From Diplocarpon mali (lineage: Eukaryota; Ascomycota; Leotiomycetes; Helotiales; Drepanopezizaceae), in assembly GCA_024741835.1 (NCBI GenBank), contig JAENRP010000135.1:5336-69335 (forward strand): 64,000 nt of DNA. The letters are read 5' to 3'. Under the pieces are notes generated by a model, which worked only from the letters and a program-made list of their open reading frames with translations, was not told the origin of the DNA and did not search any database. Positions 35,789-48,176 of this stretch are shown here, in pieces. How positions within the stretch are numbered: position 1 is the stretch's first letter; every line of letters begins with the position of its first letter. The position numbers and the translations under genes are program-made.

Positions 35789-38230
35789 TGTGTTTTTTTG
35801 GTAAGAATGATAAGATAGAGAGGAGGAGATGGACTTGTAGAGTGAAGGAGTCGTTAACGCTAGCAAAGTAGCAAAAGGTTTTCCTTTATATGTACTTCTA
35901 CTACCCAGCCAAGAACAATCTTTCTGTAACAGTTTGTACTCGCATCCGGACTTCCAAGTGAGCTCTTCTTTACCATACATTCCTTCGGGTTTGATCTACA
36001 GTTTTACAATTATGAGTTGCCAAGTCAGGTCGGACCTGATGTGGCTCCGTATTTCTGTCTGTTTTATTTTACTTTGACGGTAGGGAAGGCTAAGACCTGC
36101 TCATTACATCAAAGCACTCCACTATCGGGAGAATTTCTACTTCGAATATATTACCGTGCTTTAGTGGGCAGGCTCTGATGGATCGTTTAACTTCGCTGGA
36201 AGGTAATAGACAACGTCTTACATAGTGTCAACTCCATGGGGCTCTAGACCAGGTTTGCACAGTTCGAATGTACTCGCACTTCTCTGTGGTCATGACTGCG
36301 CCTGCGACGAAGTACGAATTACATTGTACGAACAAGTAAAGTCGACCGAATTCCGAACCTGAACAGCCGAAAGTCTCTCAGGGGCCCTATAATACGGATG
36401 GCACGGTGGTGACCCATCAACGGAACAAGACAAGAATTAATTGCTCGTCCCCCACTGACCCCACAGTAGGATAGCCACCTCATTGAGTAAGTAAGTATAG
36501 AATCATAGAACAACTGAACGAAAACTTGACCGAAACTGCAGAGTAAATAGGTTACCTTGAAAGCTGCTTAGCTAGAGAATGTGACCTTCACACCAGCCCT
36601 CTCTGCAATTGCTTCAGCTTTACAACAGACCAATGCACAGTCTACTTCGTATGTCCTGAAGCTGGTAACTGCGGGTCTTGGCAATCGAGTGCTGCGTTTC
36701 TATTTATAGGCCGAGGGGGACAAGACCACCTCATCAAGGCAATACAGCTGACAGAGAAACTCGCCCCAACCCGCTTACCAAGCCATCTGCGAAATGGCAA
36801 GGTTTTGCTACCACGGTTATTGGTTCACGTATAGGAAATTCAGAGTCAACACGGACCTTAAATGTGGACGGGTATGGCATCTGCATCTCTCCAGAGCAAA
36901 TCACCGCATGCGTAAAAACATCAAACTAGCCTCGATCACACTAGAGTTTACAGTGGGGGTTTGAAATGTGTGAAATACCTTAGTATGACGTTTGGCCTGT
37001 GATGAAGTATAAGGCTAGGAGAAAGTTAAGGCTAGGAGAAAGTTTTGGCTTCCAACGTAATCACTACTCTATAGATCTGAAACAACCCCATACTGTGAAA
37101 GCACTGCCGTACTGCGGTGTACAAGGTAGTTCCTAGAGATAATTTATAGTAAGCGTTTGTGGAGCTACTGAGGCTTGAGCGTAGAATACTCAAGTACAGA
37201 GGTCCCTCTATTTTTTGCGCTCTCTTATACGAGTAGTAGTATTTACACTTGCTAGCTGTCATTAGCCGAAGTCGCTAGCGCTCAATTAGTGTTATAGTTG
37301 GCAGAGAAGTTTTGCGAGCAAGATCAATAGCTATAATTTACCACAAGAGGTTGAAGTTGAGATAAGCGACTTGTATAGTGCAATACCAGATTTTACGAAG
37401 TAATGAACCCCCCCATAACAACCCCTTAAGCCTAGCCCTTAACAAATGCGAAAAAATACCTATTGCATTGCTGAAAACAAGCCAAATGCAGTATCTGTCA
37501 GTCAATAAGGTACTACAGTACACAAAGTCACGAGTGAATAATTTGAGAGCTACTTTATCAACATGAATACAATCTCCACCCGTCGACATTCAGCGGTCTC
37601 TGCTGACTCTATTATTAGTATAAAATAGTTATAAAGTTGAGGGCAAACCCTTTCTAGTAAGATGAATTAATTGAGGTATATTTGAAGATTCTATATGAAG
37701 CCTTAGCGAAAGCTGTGTGCGAATAATACAGTCCCCCACCCTACTTGAACATCAAAAGTGTAGAGTTTTAGAGCGTTCCCGGTGAGTAGTATGAGCGGAG
37801 GGTATGAGCAGCTTTGCCTAGTTAAATAGATATAGAACCGCATAGAAACTAGCACGCTCTACAGCTTGTAACTTTACAGCCAGCAAGAAAGAAAGAGAAC
37901 CTGCACATTGAAGCAGCTTAATGGGTACAGTGGTGTAGATAGATCGGATTGAAGGTTAAAGAGTTTTTATTTGAAACGTAACAATATACTTTCATACAAC
38001 TTTTAGGTAAAGAGATATCGGGTATTAGGATTCACTACTTTAAGCCTTATAGAGTCGTAGAAATTAATGCTATTATCAATCCTTTCTATTTAACAGCGGT
38101 GAACCCACGAAGTGCTACGCACATAGATTCTGTATCGACTCAGCAGTCATTTAGGGGGCAGAAAAGGGCAGATGGGTTGTAGGGGCTACCCGGCTCCAAT
38201 TTTGGCTCAATTATGTATGATTGAGCCTCT
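35789..38230. other. Gene-free interval left of the copia element
   Basis: No gene recognised. AT content rises towards 37-38 kb. A 17-bp unit is duplicated in tandem at 37011-37044. Confidence 0.5.
37011..37044. repeat. 17-bp tandem duplication
   Basis: The unit aaggctaggagaaagtt occurs twice back to back. Confidence 0.85.
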
Positions 38231-38235
38231 GTATC

Positions 38236-38369
38236 TGACAGAATCTAAAGGTGTAGATTCTAGTTCTAGAGAGCTGAAGTAGTATATATACAAGGTAGGC
38301 TTACGTAGGCTTACCAAGCCTTAGCCTCCGCTCCGTGCGGTAATCTCCGTACCTTGTATATTTCTAATA
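38236..38369 (-). repeat. Copia LTR (3' LTR of the element)
   Basis: 134 bp, direct repeat of 43155-43288. The two differ at five positions, all C/T or G/A. Here the minus-strand start has mutated from TG to TA, while its CA end is intact. Confidence 0.95.
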
Positions 38370-38601
38370 TGCCCCCTACTACAAAGCTCTATAGAACTCA
38401 GAGTAAAGAGCCCCACCTTTTTTTTTTTTTTTTATATAGTCTTAGGCCTTATTAACTCCTACAATATACTCTCTAGTATATGGCGCCTACGTCTCCCTTA
38501 TATGGAGTTCAGCTGCCCCGCAGTATAAAAACGTGCGTTGTAGTACAAGAGTACCTCTGACTTAGCTATACCATAGCTTCTCCTCCATATATATGTTCCT
38601 T

Positions 38602-41600
38602 TTATGGGTTTCCTCCCTTTATATAGCCTTCTTTTATCAATTTTCGCTCCGGTAGGCCTATATAACCCTTGTATTTCTCGAAGGCCGGTCCTGGCAAAGC
38701 TTTTGTAAAGGAATCTGCTATATTATCATTTCCAAGTATATAAGCTACTATCATCTTGCCTTTAGCTACTATATCGTCCCTTATATAGAAGTGTCAGACG
38801 TCGATATGCTTTGATTTTATTGAAAATTTTCATTCCTTAATAAGAGATCTTGCTCCTTTATTATCGAGCTATAAGCAAAGTAATCGATCGAGTTGTATAT
38901 TAAGGTCGGCGAATAACTTTAGCATCTAAGCTACCTCTCTCAAGCTATCAGAAGCCGCTATTATCTCGGCTTATTTACTACTTAAAGAAGTAGATTTTTG
39001 CCTATTCGCAGCCTAGCTAATAACTCCTCTATTATACTTAATAAGCCAGCCTTAGAATGACTTCCTATCGTTCTCTATAGCTTAAGTGGCATCTGTATAA
39101 GCGTCGAATTGATTTGATTCGCCTTTTCTATATATAATTCCATCTTCGGCAGTCTTTTATAGGTATCGCAGGAGGGGTTTTATAGCTTAGAGGTGATCTT
39201 ATAAAGGGGTTGCCATATGCTATACCAATTGGCCGATAATATAGGAGATATCTAGCCTTATAAGGTTCGAGGGGTATATAACGCTTCTTATAATCTACTA
39301 GTAAAGTGAGATATCATTAGGTTATAGTAGCTTATTAGTATAAGCTTTATCTATACCTAATTTCCTTAATACTATACTAGCTAAGGCTAGCAAGTTATTC
39401 CCTTTGCAATTAGCTATTCTAAATCTATTAAGAATCTTCTTAATATAGTCTATTTAGTAGATTCGTAGCGTTCTAGCCTTATAATCTCGTTCAACTTGTA
39501 TTCTAATAAAGGTACTAATTAGCCCTAGGTCTTTTCCTTTCTAAGTATTAAGAATCTTCTTTTTAAAGTAATCGCAATCTTATTATTTTCTAATAATTAG
39601 CATATCATCTATAAAGACTAATATATACGTAGTTATATTTTCAGCTTGATTTTCCTATATAAATAGATTTGGATCTGCCTTAGCGCTTTATAAGCCAGCC
39701 TTTTCCATTTCATCTTTAACTAATAGCTACTATTCTCAAGGTGCTTGTTTTAGGCTGTATAATAACCTTAGAAGCTTAATATAGGCTTGTTTTCCTTAAA
39801 GTTAAGGGTATAATTTGTAAAATAGGTCGCATTCGTTATCTAGTAGTACTATATATATATCTTTAGCTAAGTATGCGTTTAAGAAGGCTATATCAATATT
39901 AATTTGCTCAATTTCTAGGTCTCTCAAGGCTGCAAAGGCAAGTAGAACTCGTAGAGTTATATGCCTAATAACGCTAGCAAAAGTATCGAAGTAATCTACC
40001 TTATACTATTGCTTATAGCCTTTTAGTACAATTTGAGCCTTCCTTCTTACTAATACTCTATTTACAATCTTATTTTATAGAACTAATCTCGATTTTATTA
40101 GCTTTCTCTTAATAGGAGGTTTACCTAATATTATTTTAAAGGTTCCTACTGATTTTATAGCTTCGAATTCACTAAGTATTGCTTCTCTCTATTCTTTTAG
40201 ATTCTGACTTAGCGCGTTATATACTAATATTACCTCTATAGGAACAGTTGGTTGATTTCCTATAAAGGTTAACGCACTCTCTTAAGTATTAATCTCGCTA
40301 AATACTCGTTTTAGCTTCAGCTTCCTACCATACTATAAGGTAAGAGTCTCTATTTGCTTTAAAACGCGTTAATCAAACGCTTTAAGGATGTTTTCTATCA
40401 CCCTTTAAGGTTTAGTACCTCTTACTTTAGCTTCATTGCTATAGATTTGCCTGTTTTCTAATAACTCTAACGTTATAGGTCTTTTAATACTATATACTCT
40501 TTCAATTTCATATACTAGCCTCTCTATAACTCTTATAAGAGGTCTTTCAGTAATATCTACTGGCCTTATAAGTCTTATTGAGCTTATAGCACTATATGCT
40601 AGCCTCTTATTCTAAGGTCTTTCCTACAATTATACTTCTCTTATATTATATATTAAGTATTTGTTAAATTTAATATTAGCAGATATTAATTCTTTTAAAG
40701 TCTCGACATTTAATAGCTTATACGTCTTTGAGCTTATTATACCTATAAGTATCCAAGCTCCTATTATAGTTCTTGATTCAAATTTACCTAGGCCATTTCT
40801 TCTATTGTTTAATAGGAACGCTCTTAACCCAAATACTCTGATTTTTGAAAGATCTTTAGTACGTTTTAAGTACGCCTCTAATGGAGTTAGGCCTTTTAGC
40901 TCTCTAAAAGGTAGAGCCTTCGTAGGCCTCCTATTCTTTAGCCTATAGGCCTATTCTATAGCGTAGCACTATATATAGCTATTCATCTTAGCATTATATA
41001 TGCAAGAGCGAGCTATTTTCGTAATTTCGTATATCTATCGTTCGATAACACTATTTAAACTATGCTTATAAGCAAGTGAAGGTTCTAAGGTCATACCTCC
41101 TTCTAATAGCTATAGTAAGAATCTGCCTTCAAACTCTCCTATACTATTATCAGACCTCTAGTATACTACTAAAGTAGAGTTCTCTATCTCTAGTTGCTTC
41201 TTTAGGTCTTTGATTTTTAATTATATCTCGTCGGCGCTCTTATTCTTTAATAGCCTTATCTAATAGCATCTATAGGCATTATCTACTACTAATAGGAAGT
41301 AGCGATACTCCCTAATTGATAGCGGTAGTATTCCTAATATATCGGCGTAGAGTCTTCTATAGATCTTATCTATTCTTATATCTATTTTCTTATTAAATTG
41401 CTCCTTTATTCTACCTACTAAGCAGCTTTCGCAATTTCTCTCTCCTTTAAGAGCAATTCGAGCTTCTATATTCAGACTATAGTTGTCGTCGACTAGCTTC
41501 TTTAGCTTAGTATAGTTAAAGTGACCTAGCCTCCTATAGAGGAGCTTTGAATCCGTTTTATTCGAGTTTTACAATATCGTTTCTATATTAATTAGTTCTA

Positions 41601-42972
41601 GAGGTTGCATAAGGCTAAGGTTCATAGCCTTTTTATCTGCTTCAGTTACAATAGCAGTATGCGATCGAGATAAAGTGAATAATCCACTAAGCTATAGTAT
41701 AGTAAGCACTATATTATCGCCTTAATACCCTTTTGCCTCTTCTTTACTAAAGATCATAGTAATATTATCGTCGCCGAGCTTCGAGACCAATATAAGTCGA
41801 GTATTGCCAAATGATAGAACGTACCATACGTTATATAGCGTCAGTTTATCGTTAATAATACAGTCTCTATAGCCAATTGCTTCTAAAAGCGCGCCGTTTG
41901 CTATTCTGACTTACTTTAGGTTATTCCACTTCCTAATTTTAATAAAATCGTCCTATATACTAAAGAAGTGTCTTATAGCACCAGAGTCTACTTTCTAAGA
42001 AGGCTGATCTGCCTCTAAGCTTAAAGCTATCTTAATAGCTTTTATTATTAAGGCAACTTTACGTTTTAAGGAATAAGAGTAGATAAATAAGGTTGTATTA
42101 TCTTTAACTATCTAAGCTCTAGCTTTATCTCCTCCTCTCTTCTTTATCTAGCACTTTGCTTTCTAATAGCCAGATTTTCCGCAATTATAATATTTCCCTC
42201 CTCTTTCTCCCTTTTATATTCCTCCTTATTATATTCCTCCTCTTTCTCTATTATCTCTGCCTCTATATCTGCCTCTGCCTTTATCTCTACCTCTATCTTT
42301 GCTACGGCCTCCTCCTCTTGCGAGGTAGGCCTTAGCGATTAACGCAGCTATTTGCGTAGATACAAGCGCCACCTTTAGCTCTTATCTATACATTACTTTA
42401 TACTCTTAAATTGCGACGATTATCTCTTATAAGGTTGTAGGAGAGGTTTTAAAGTTAATTATAATTAAACTCTACATTCTAACTATTAAAAGACTATTAA
42501 GCAATTGCTTTTTCATTTAGATATTATTAGAAGGGTTGCTATAGCCTTAAAGGAGAGCTTAAATACTCTCGAGTCGTAGGACATAGTCTTTAAACGACTT
42601 AGAGTAAGGAATATACTTAGCCTTATTAAACTGTTTAATCAAGTTTATATAAGTTTCAAAGTTCTTAATAAGTTTGCTCTCTCCTACTTTAAAAGCGTTC
42701 TAAAGAGCGTAAGCATCATCGACCATAATCTAAGTGCGATACTTTCTATTAAAGCTAGGGGTAAGGCCTTTAGCTATAGTAGCTATAGCCTCTTAGTTCT
42801 TCTTTTCCTATTTACCTTCAGATTTAGCAGATTTCGAAGGAATAGGGCCGATGGCCTATTAAAGATAGCCATTTATAGCCAAGTTTTAAATAGTAGCTGG
42901 TTCCCATTCCTAGTAGTTAGACCAATCAAGCTTAATCTTAGCGTCGTTATTCTTAATAGTCTTCTTAATCAT
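38602..42972 (-). pseudogene. Copia gag-pol, single frame with nonsense mutations
   Basis: The frame from ATG 42972 to TAA 38604-38602 spans exactly 1,457 codons and stays in one phase at every landmark I checked. Landmarks: a degenerate CCHC knuckle (NCGKSGY, first Cys and His changed to Tyr) at about 42150-42195; the GAG-pre-integrase RRLGHFNYTKLKKL with CESC at about 41400-41540; integrase REYRYFLLVVDNA at about 41280-41340; the reverse transcriptase motif FIDDM at 39615-39601; RNase H with NDRKS and QKSTSLSSK at about 38930-39110; and the pol end DNIADSFTKALPGPAFEKY. Tryptophan and glutamine positions are often TAG. No product can be made. Confidence 0.9.
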
Positions 42973-43154
42973 TTTTATTAAGTTAGGGTTATTGAAAAAA
43001 AAAAAAAAGGGGTAAAAAAATAGAGGTAAAAAGGGGAAGAAGGTGTATATATATAAGGGTATATAAAGAGGTATTATATAGTTGTGTTTTACTAAGAAGC
43101 AGGTTTAAGATTGGAAAGATTGATTAAGTTAATCGATTCTAGGAACTGCTACTA

Positions 43155-43288
43155 TAACAGAATCTAAAGGTGTAGATTCTAGTTCTAAAGAGCTGAAGTA
43201 GTATATATACAAGGTAGGCTTACGTAGGCTTACCAAGCCTTAGCCTCCGCTCTATGCGGTAATCTCCGTACCTTGTATATTTCTAACA
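43155..43288 (-). repeat. Copia LTR (5' LTR of the element)
   Basis: 134-bp partner of 38236-38369. Its minus-strand TG start (ca at 43287-43288) is intact, while the opposite end has changed CA to TA. The bases just inside it (tagtagcag on the minus strand) may be the primer-binding site. Confidence 0.95.
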
Positions 43289-43293
43289 GTATC

Positions 43294-45029
43294 CACTGTT
43301 GCCGCGGGGCGAGGGGATTGGAATGCTTACCAGCCCTGTGTTTCTACTTTATTAGGAACAATTTTCCTGAGCTATCTTGTAACTTGGCAATCGGAAAGAG
43401 CGAATATTCTTATTCCTGTACGAGGTGTAAAGAACGCTTGTTTTTAACTGGCCTGGTAGCACTTCCAACGACTGCAACTTCCAAGAGTTCAGAGCGTATG
43501 GGTCGCCCGGGCTTCATGAGATTAACAGGTACTTGGTCAACGCAACCCTGATTATCGTACGCCACTAGAGTCGACACACCTGACTGCCTTTGGATGGCCT
43601 CCGTAGCAAGTCTCTAAACGCCTTTACTACCTATTTGGCGATGGAGAAAATGTGCGAGATTTAACCGTAAGGTAAAGCTAGATAACATATGCGTAGGATT
43701 TCAACTAAAAAGTAGGGTTGAAATGGGATAGAATTTAGAAAGGAGAGAGTTGGAATAAGATGTCAGGGAGGCGCAGATCATATATACTTAAATCATCCCT
43801 ATCTGCACTATTCCTTGTCAAATTATGTGTTTCCCAAATATAGAAAAAGATTATAAGCAGGTCCCTTTCGTGTCTTTGATTCTGCTATGCTGTATGATTA
43901 TATTCAGTAATTTATTTACTCCCCAATAACAGGAGACTTCCTCTTTTCTTACATCAATTCTTTCTAGCCTTTCTAGTACTATATCGCTAGCACAATGAGA
44001 TTAGCCTTTGTAAAGGAGGATTTTAAAGCATACAGAGATTATATTATTTTATATTGCAAGTATCTTCAAATATTTCCCTTATCTAAATTAGTTAAGAATA
44101 GCTAGTACAGAAAAAAAAGAATGGCTTTTACAAGCTTTATCAAATCTCACTACTGAGCAACAGTAGACAAGACTCAAAAGCCCCATTTAAATGCATAAAA
44201 ACCAACTTTGACAGAGGAAACCTAGCCCTAGTACAGTCCCTTGCAAGACCAGTATCTAGTGTTGAAGAGCCTTCTACAGAGGCTTTCCGAAAGCAGCTAA
44301 CGAGTATTGGCTTGAGTGTATCAACTTAGCAATCCTGTACTCTTTATACTTTATTACTCGATCATTACTCAAACCTAAGACAGGACCAATATTAAGAAAT
44401 AAGGACTACGACAGCTACTAACAAGGGACAGCCATAGAGAGTAGCAGAGAAGTATACTTTCCGAATAATCATAGGACATTTACTTGAGAGTTGGCGCTTA
44501 GGTTTAGGGCGCATTTCAAGGGAATGATTACAAAAAAAGCCAAGAAGCCAAGTATGAATGAATAGAAGATTTGAACGCGAAATTGTATATCATGTAGAAA
44601 AAAATCTTCCAAAAATAGCTAAATAGGCCACTACGACATATTGTATATAGATAGGTTCCTGGTTCTAATCTACTGCTAACAATAGTTATCGCTTGATTCT
44701 TGGCTTCATAGTCAATGTAAATAAACTGACAACTGACAGAGAACATGTTCTGAAAGCATAATAACAATAAGTCCAGAAGAGCAGGCAGGACACAATAGAC
44801 AAGGTATCTCATGAGATACAAGATTATAAGGACTAAAATGAACTTTAAGCCGCACTCTGACAATTCTCGATACGAAAGGGAGTTAGCTTTTCTATTTCCT
44901 TACGCAACATGTAACACAGAGAAGTCACCTTCGCATACCAAGCCAGATGTAAATCTATTGAGAATGCTCAAGGGACTTCAGGAGACATGCTATCATGTGG
45001 CTATCCCAGCCATAATGCACTTGAGAATG
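43294..45029. other. Gene-free interval right of the copia element
   Basis: No gene recognised. A frame at 44528-44863 (-) is hydrophobic and AT-driven, and I do not treat it as a gene. Confidence 0.5.
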
Positions 45030-46756
45030 CTAGCACCTTAATTCAACACCTCCTCTGCTAACAGTCAAATACTTCACACCTTTGTATGGCTTGACGCCCT
45101 CACTTAATCCTCGGCTTTTCTTCGCGTCAATGACAAGACTTTCCACCTTAAGACCAGAAGCTAACCAGCCTTTGACAGAGAAGCTGACACTCGCGGAGCT
45201 TGGCATGAGGATTTTGTTTTGAGCCTCCCTTTTTGTATCTGTTCGCTTTTCTGTTTCTTGGGGCTCGGCTCTTGTGCAAGAATCTTGGTACGCATTTTCT
45301 TCATAATCATACCCCTCTTTTGGTCTGAAACCATTGGCCTCAAAATCATCATCGAAAGATAGTGGACCAACAACAGTACAACGCAAAGTAGCGCCTCCTG
45401 ATACAGCATCTTTAGCAGGAATGTGCCATTCCATATGGTTTTCTCCTGGGTTATAGGTTGTATCGCCTCTGCTGGCGCGTATCTCTGAAAGATTTCTCAC
45501 GTCCGAGGGAAGAGGTATTGTGACAGTCAAATCCTCAAGGGTGGGAGTAGACGAAGTACCTACTTGACCGCCAAGGCCAGAAGAGAATCCCCCAGTTCCT
45601 CGGCTACCCACTCGACTGCTATTCGAAATCGAAGAGTTTCCTTGTCCCGAAACTTTCGTAATGAACAATCTGACTTCAAAATCGGAGCCATGTGAACCGA
45701 GACAAGTTTTGACCTCGATACTGACTGGTAACTTCAAGCTGGAAGAACTGATTGCGCGCGATTTACTATCCTGAAATGGGAGGAGGTCGACTTCATAACC
45801 AGCCAAAACAAACCTCCCATCGGGTGGAATGAAGCTCAGCTCTCCAGGCTTCTCCCGCCATCTTGCTAGCCTAACACAAGGATGAAAGACAGGCAATTCC
45901 ATTACACTGTTGATGTTCTGCCTTCCTGACGGTGTAGAAAGGTTCAACAAAAGATCTGGCACTCCAGAGATCTTGGAGGTAAAGGCAATGGTCCCATTCG
46001 CAAATGCTGCTAGTGGTCGTCCCGAAGGAGCCATGGTTACCCTGAGCGTCTCAACCAGGTCGACATAGAGTTCATTAGATGTATGTCGTACATTCGCTCT
46101 TCGCCAGGGCAGTGCAGGTGTGTTGGCTGCTGATATTCCCGAGGAAGAAATAGCCGATATGTTTGAGATTGATGAAGCAGGAAAGCCAGGTTTACTGCAG
46201 ATATAGATTAGCTCAGGACATAAGAAAAGAAAATTGACAAACCCTGGGATGCTCATGCCTCCTAGTAACTTCCCTATCCAACCTTCTACTTCCACCAAGT
46301 CTCTCAAGGCATTTGGCTCTGTCGTGCTGATGGTACCAGCATCACACATCTCATTCAGTAATTGAGCAACGACATCATAGTTGCTCTCAATCTTGTGTGC
46401 CAGTATTGGCGCACTTATAAACTCCTCTAATATATCTATGGCCCGGTGGAGAAACTCGAGCGCCAGTAAAGGCTCGATTTCGGTAGATGAGGTCAGGAGA
46501 AACAGGAGGTTGGAGTGCGTGAGATTGAACACGAGGGTCGGTGGAGATGTATTCGGAAGATATAGTAGACTCGGTCGAGGGGCCGCATGGCTAAGGTAGA
46601 GAGAAAGAAGTTGAGACGCAGAGAGAGGCCGGTAGGTATAGGTATGGGTAAGCAATGGGCGGCTAAGGAAGAGTTAGCAGGGGAGAGAGAAGCAGCAGTG
46701 ATTGCCTACTAATGCTCATCGTAGATATATAACGCCTCTATAGCTCCTGTCATCAT
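45030..46756 (-). CDS. apm3: AP-3 adaptor complex subunit mu
   Basis: Medium chain of the AP-3 clathrin-adaptor complex, which sorts cargo from Golgi or endosome to the vacuole. Exons are 46756-46710, 46662-46243 and 46194-45030, giving 543 aa. The longin-type N-terminus runs GAIEALYIYDEHYRPLL, then SLYLSHAAPRPSLLYLP, ALEFLHRAIDILEEF and NYDVVAQLLNEMCDAG. The mu-homology domain opens with ALPWRRANVRHTSNELYVD and contains TIAFTSKISGVPDLLLNL, ELPVFHPCVRLARWREKP and PPDGRFVLAGYEVDLLPF. Exon 1 joined to exon 2 restores the family N-terminus exactly. Intron 2 is 48 bp and free of stops, so retention would add 16 residues. Two adjacent ATGs (46756, 46753) are possible starts. A Gly/Ser-rich insertion lies near the middle of the mu domain. 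Confidence 0.93.
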
Positions 46757-46972
46757 TTATGGGAAGACGTTACTGCAATCTTGACTTGCTGAGATGACAT
46801 GGTGCCTACTCGAGCTTGTAGTAATGCTCGTTCTGATAGCATAGACAAGCTTGAGGGGACATGCGGCCTTGGACGGCCGCTTGATCCGCTTTGAATAAAG
46901 TGCTTTGTCAACAATCTCTACCCGCGAAACGTTAACGCATCGCAAAGCCCAATCCTCTCTATCACGTCAAAA
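46757..46972. promoter_or_regulatory. Short divergent promoter, apm3 / DMAC1-like
   Basis: Only 216 bp separate the two start codons, so both promoters must overlap or share elements. No specific motif is claimed. Confidence 0.6.
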
Positions 46973-47314
46973 ATGGGTATCGGTTCAAATACCCCCAATT
47001 TGGAGGATTTAAGCAGACCAGAACGATTACGAGAAGTCCTCAAACACGACAAAATTGACGATTGCACGCCATGCAGGATTACAGGTCAGTCGGCTTCTCT
47101 ACATACCTAGCCTTCTCTTACGGTTATACCAGGAGCCGCCGCCTTCATGGGCCTAGGGGCATACAGCTATTTCTCAGGTCATTCTCAACTTAAAGCTCAA
47201 CAAGCTAAGATTCTTGAAAGCAAGAGCATATTTGGGATGAGGAGTCGACAAGCAGGAATCACAAGCATTGCTCTCACGCTTGCTGGTATGGGCTTCTGGA
47301 GACTAGTCAACTAG
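46973..47314 (+). CDS. DMAC1/TMEM261-like small mitochondrial membrane protein
   Basis: Two exons, 46973-47084 and 47133-47314, with a 48-bp intron (gtcagt to accag), give 97 aa. The joined frame reads IDDCTPCRITGAAAFMGLGAY across the junction, then GHSQLKAQQ and MRSRQAGITSIALTLAGMGF with a final WRLVN. This matches the small fungal proteins with a DMAC1-like (DUF4536) domain: a CxxC after a short polar N-terminus and two hydrophobic segments. The animal member DMAC1 helps assemble the distal membrane arm of respiratory complex I. The same role here is inference. Neither exon alone forms a long frame, so the gene is easily missed. It is divergent to apm3. Confidence 0.88.
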
Positions 47315-48176
47315 GCACTAGAAAGGCTTCACGGTACCCTATCCGCATCTCCGGATTCGCAGTAGGCGCTGAAGCCGACCTTAGAACTCTATGTGCAAAT
47401 ATAACAAGCTCAACTCGTACGGCGGACGACTTATATCTATTTTCCAACCCAAATTCCTCCATCGAAGACAGACGCGTTCGTCGCGCAATATATCCACAGA
47501 AAAAATACCCCTCCCGGTACCCTCGATGTTCATGCTCTCCTCCAAAAAGGCTAGGGACAGCGAATTTCCATGTACTCCATTGTGTATGGCGATAATTTGA
47601 AGAGTAGACCTTTATCCTGTTTACTGAGGAGCCAGTATCCGTAGAGAAGGATGCCCGAGGAGTAACAGACTGTTAGCAAATTCTGTGGTTCAAAGCTGCT
47701 TCCGGAAAGCCTGGGAGTATCTACCTGTTTGTAACTGGGATAGGCCCAATTTCCATTCCCAGACGAACTTTATGGGATGCCCAGAAGCGATCAGCAAGGC
47801 AAATGGGACTTGGAGCACAGTATTGGAATGAATCAAGCTCAAGATGAATACTGTGATGGTGAGGAAAAGGGGGCAATCAGAGGAGCATTAAGCACTTGCA
47901 AATACATTCCACCAAGAAAGCTACGGCTCTGTGATGTAAACAGAGGAAATAACAAAGTTATAGCTCTCCCAGTGCAGTATCCGACTGTTTAGTCTAATTC
48001 ATCAATCGGGCAAAATATGCAGTCATGGGACAGTCGAGGCTAGACCACAACTTCGCGTGTACACCTTGCCGAAGCTAGCCCTTTGCCTAGCCCAGCTTTG
48101 TTGCCCACAGACACCTTCCCGCCCAACAAGGTACTCAGCCTCGTGGAACTTTTATATCTCACACAACATCAGAACA
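47315..48176. other. Intergenic, DMAC1-like to rrp4
   Basis: No gene recognised. A 71-codon frame at 47777-47992 has no visible domain. Confidence 0.5.

Larger units (their letters stand above)
38231..43293 (-). mobile_element. Ty1/copia LTR retrotransposon, complete but inactivated
   Basis: The element proper is 38236-43288 (5,053 bp), flanked by the 5-bp target-site duplication gtatc at 38231-38235 and 43289-43293. The LTRs are 134 bp each. It is transcribed leftward: the coding strand is minus, and a polypurine tract (agtaggggg read on the minus strand) abuts the left LTR near 38371-38384. Gag, zinc knuckle, integrase, reverse transcriptase and RNase H follow in copia order. Many in-frame stops make it non-autonomous. 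The region is strongly cytosine-poor and TA-rich compared with the genes around it. Confidence 0.95.

Noticed and set aside
40661..40948. 95-codon plus-strand frame inside the copia element
   Set aside because: It is antisense to pol. The element's coding strand is minus.
44528..44863. Hydrophobic 111-codon frame
   Set aside because: It lies in AT-rich DNA with no recognisable family, and its hydrophobicity follows from AT-rich codons.
46979..47001. ggttcaaatacc resembling a tRNA B box
   Set aside because: It lies in the coding exon of the DMAC1-like gene and no cloverleaf or A box is present.
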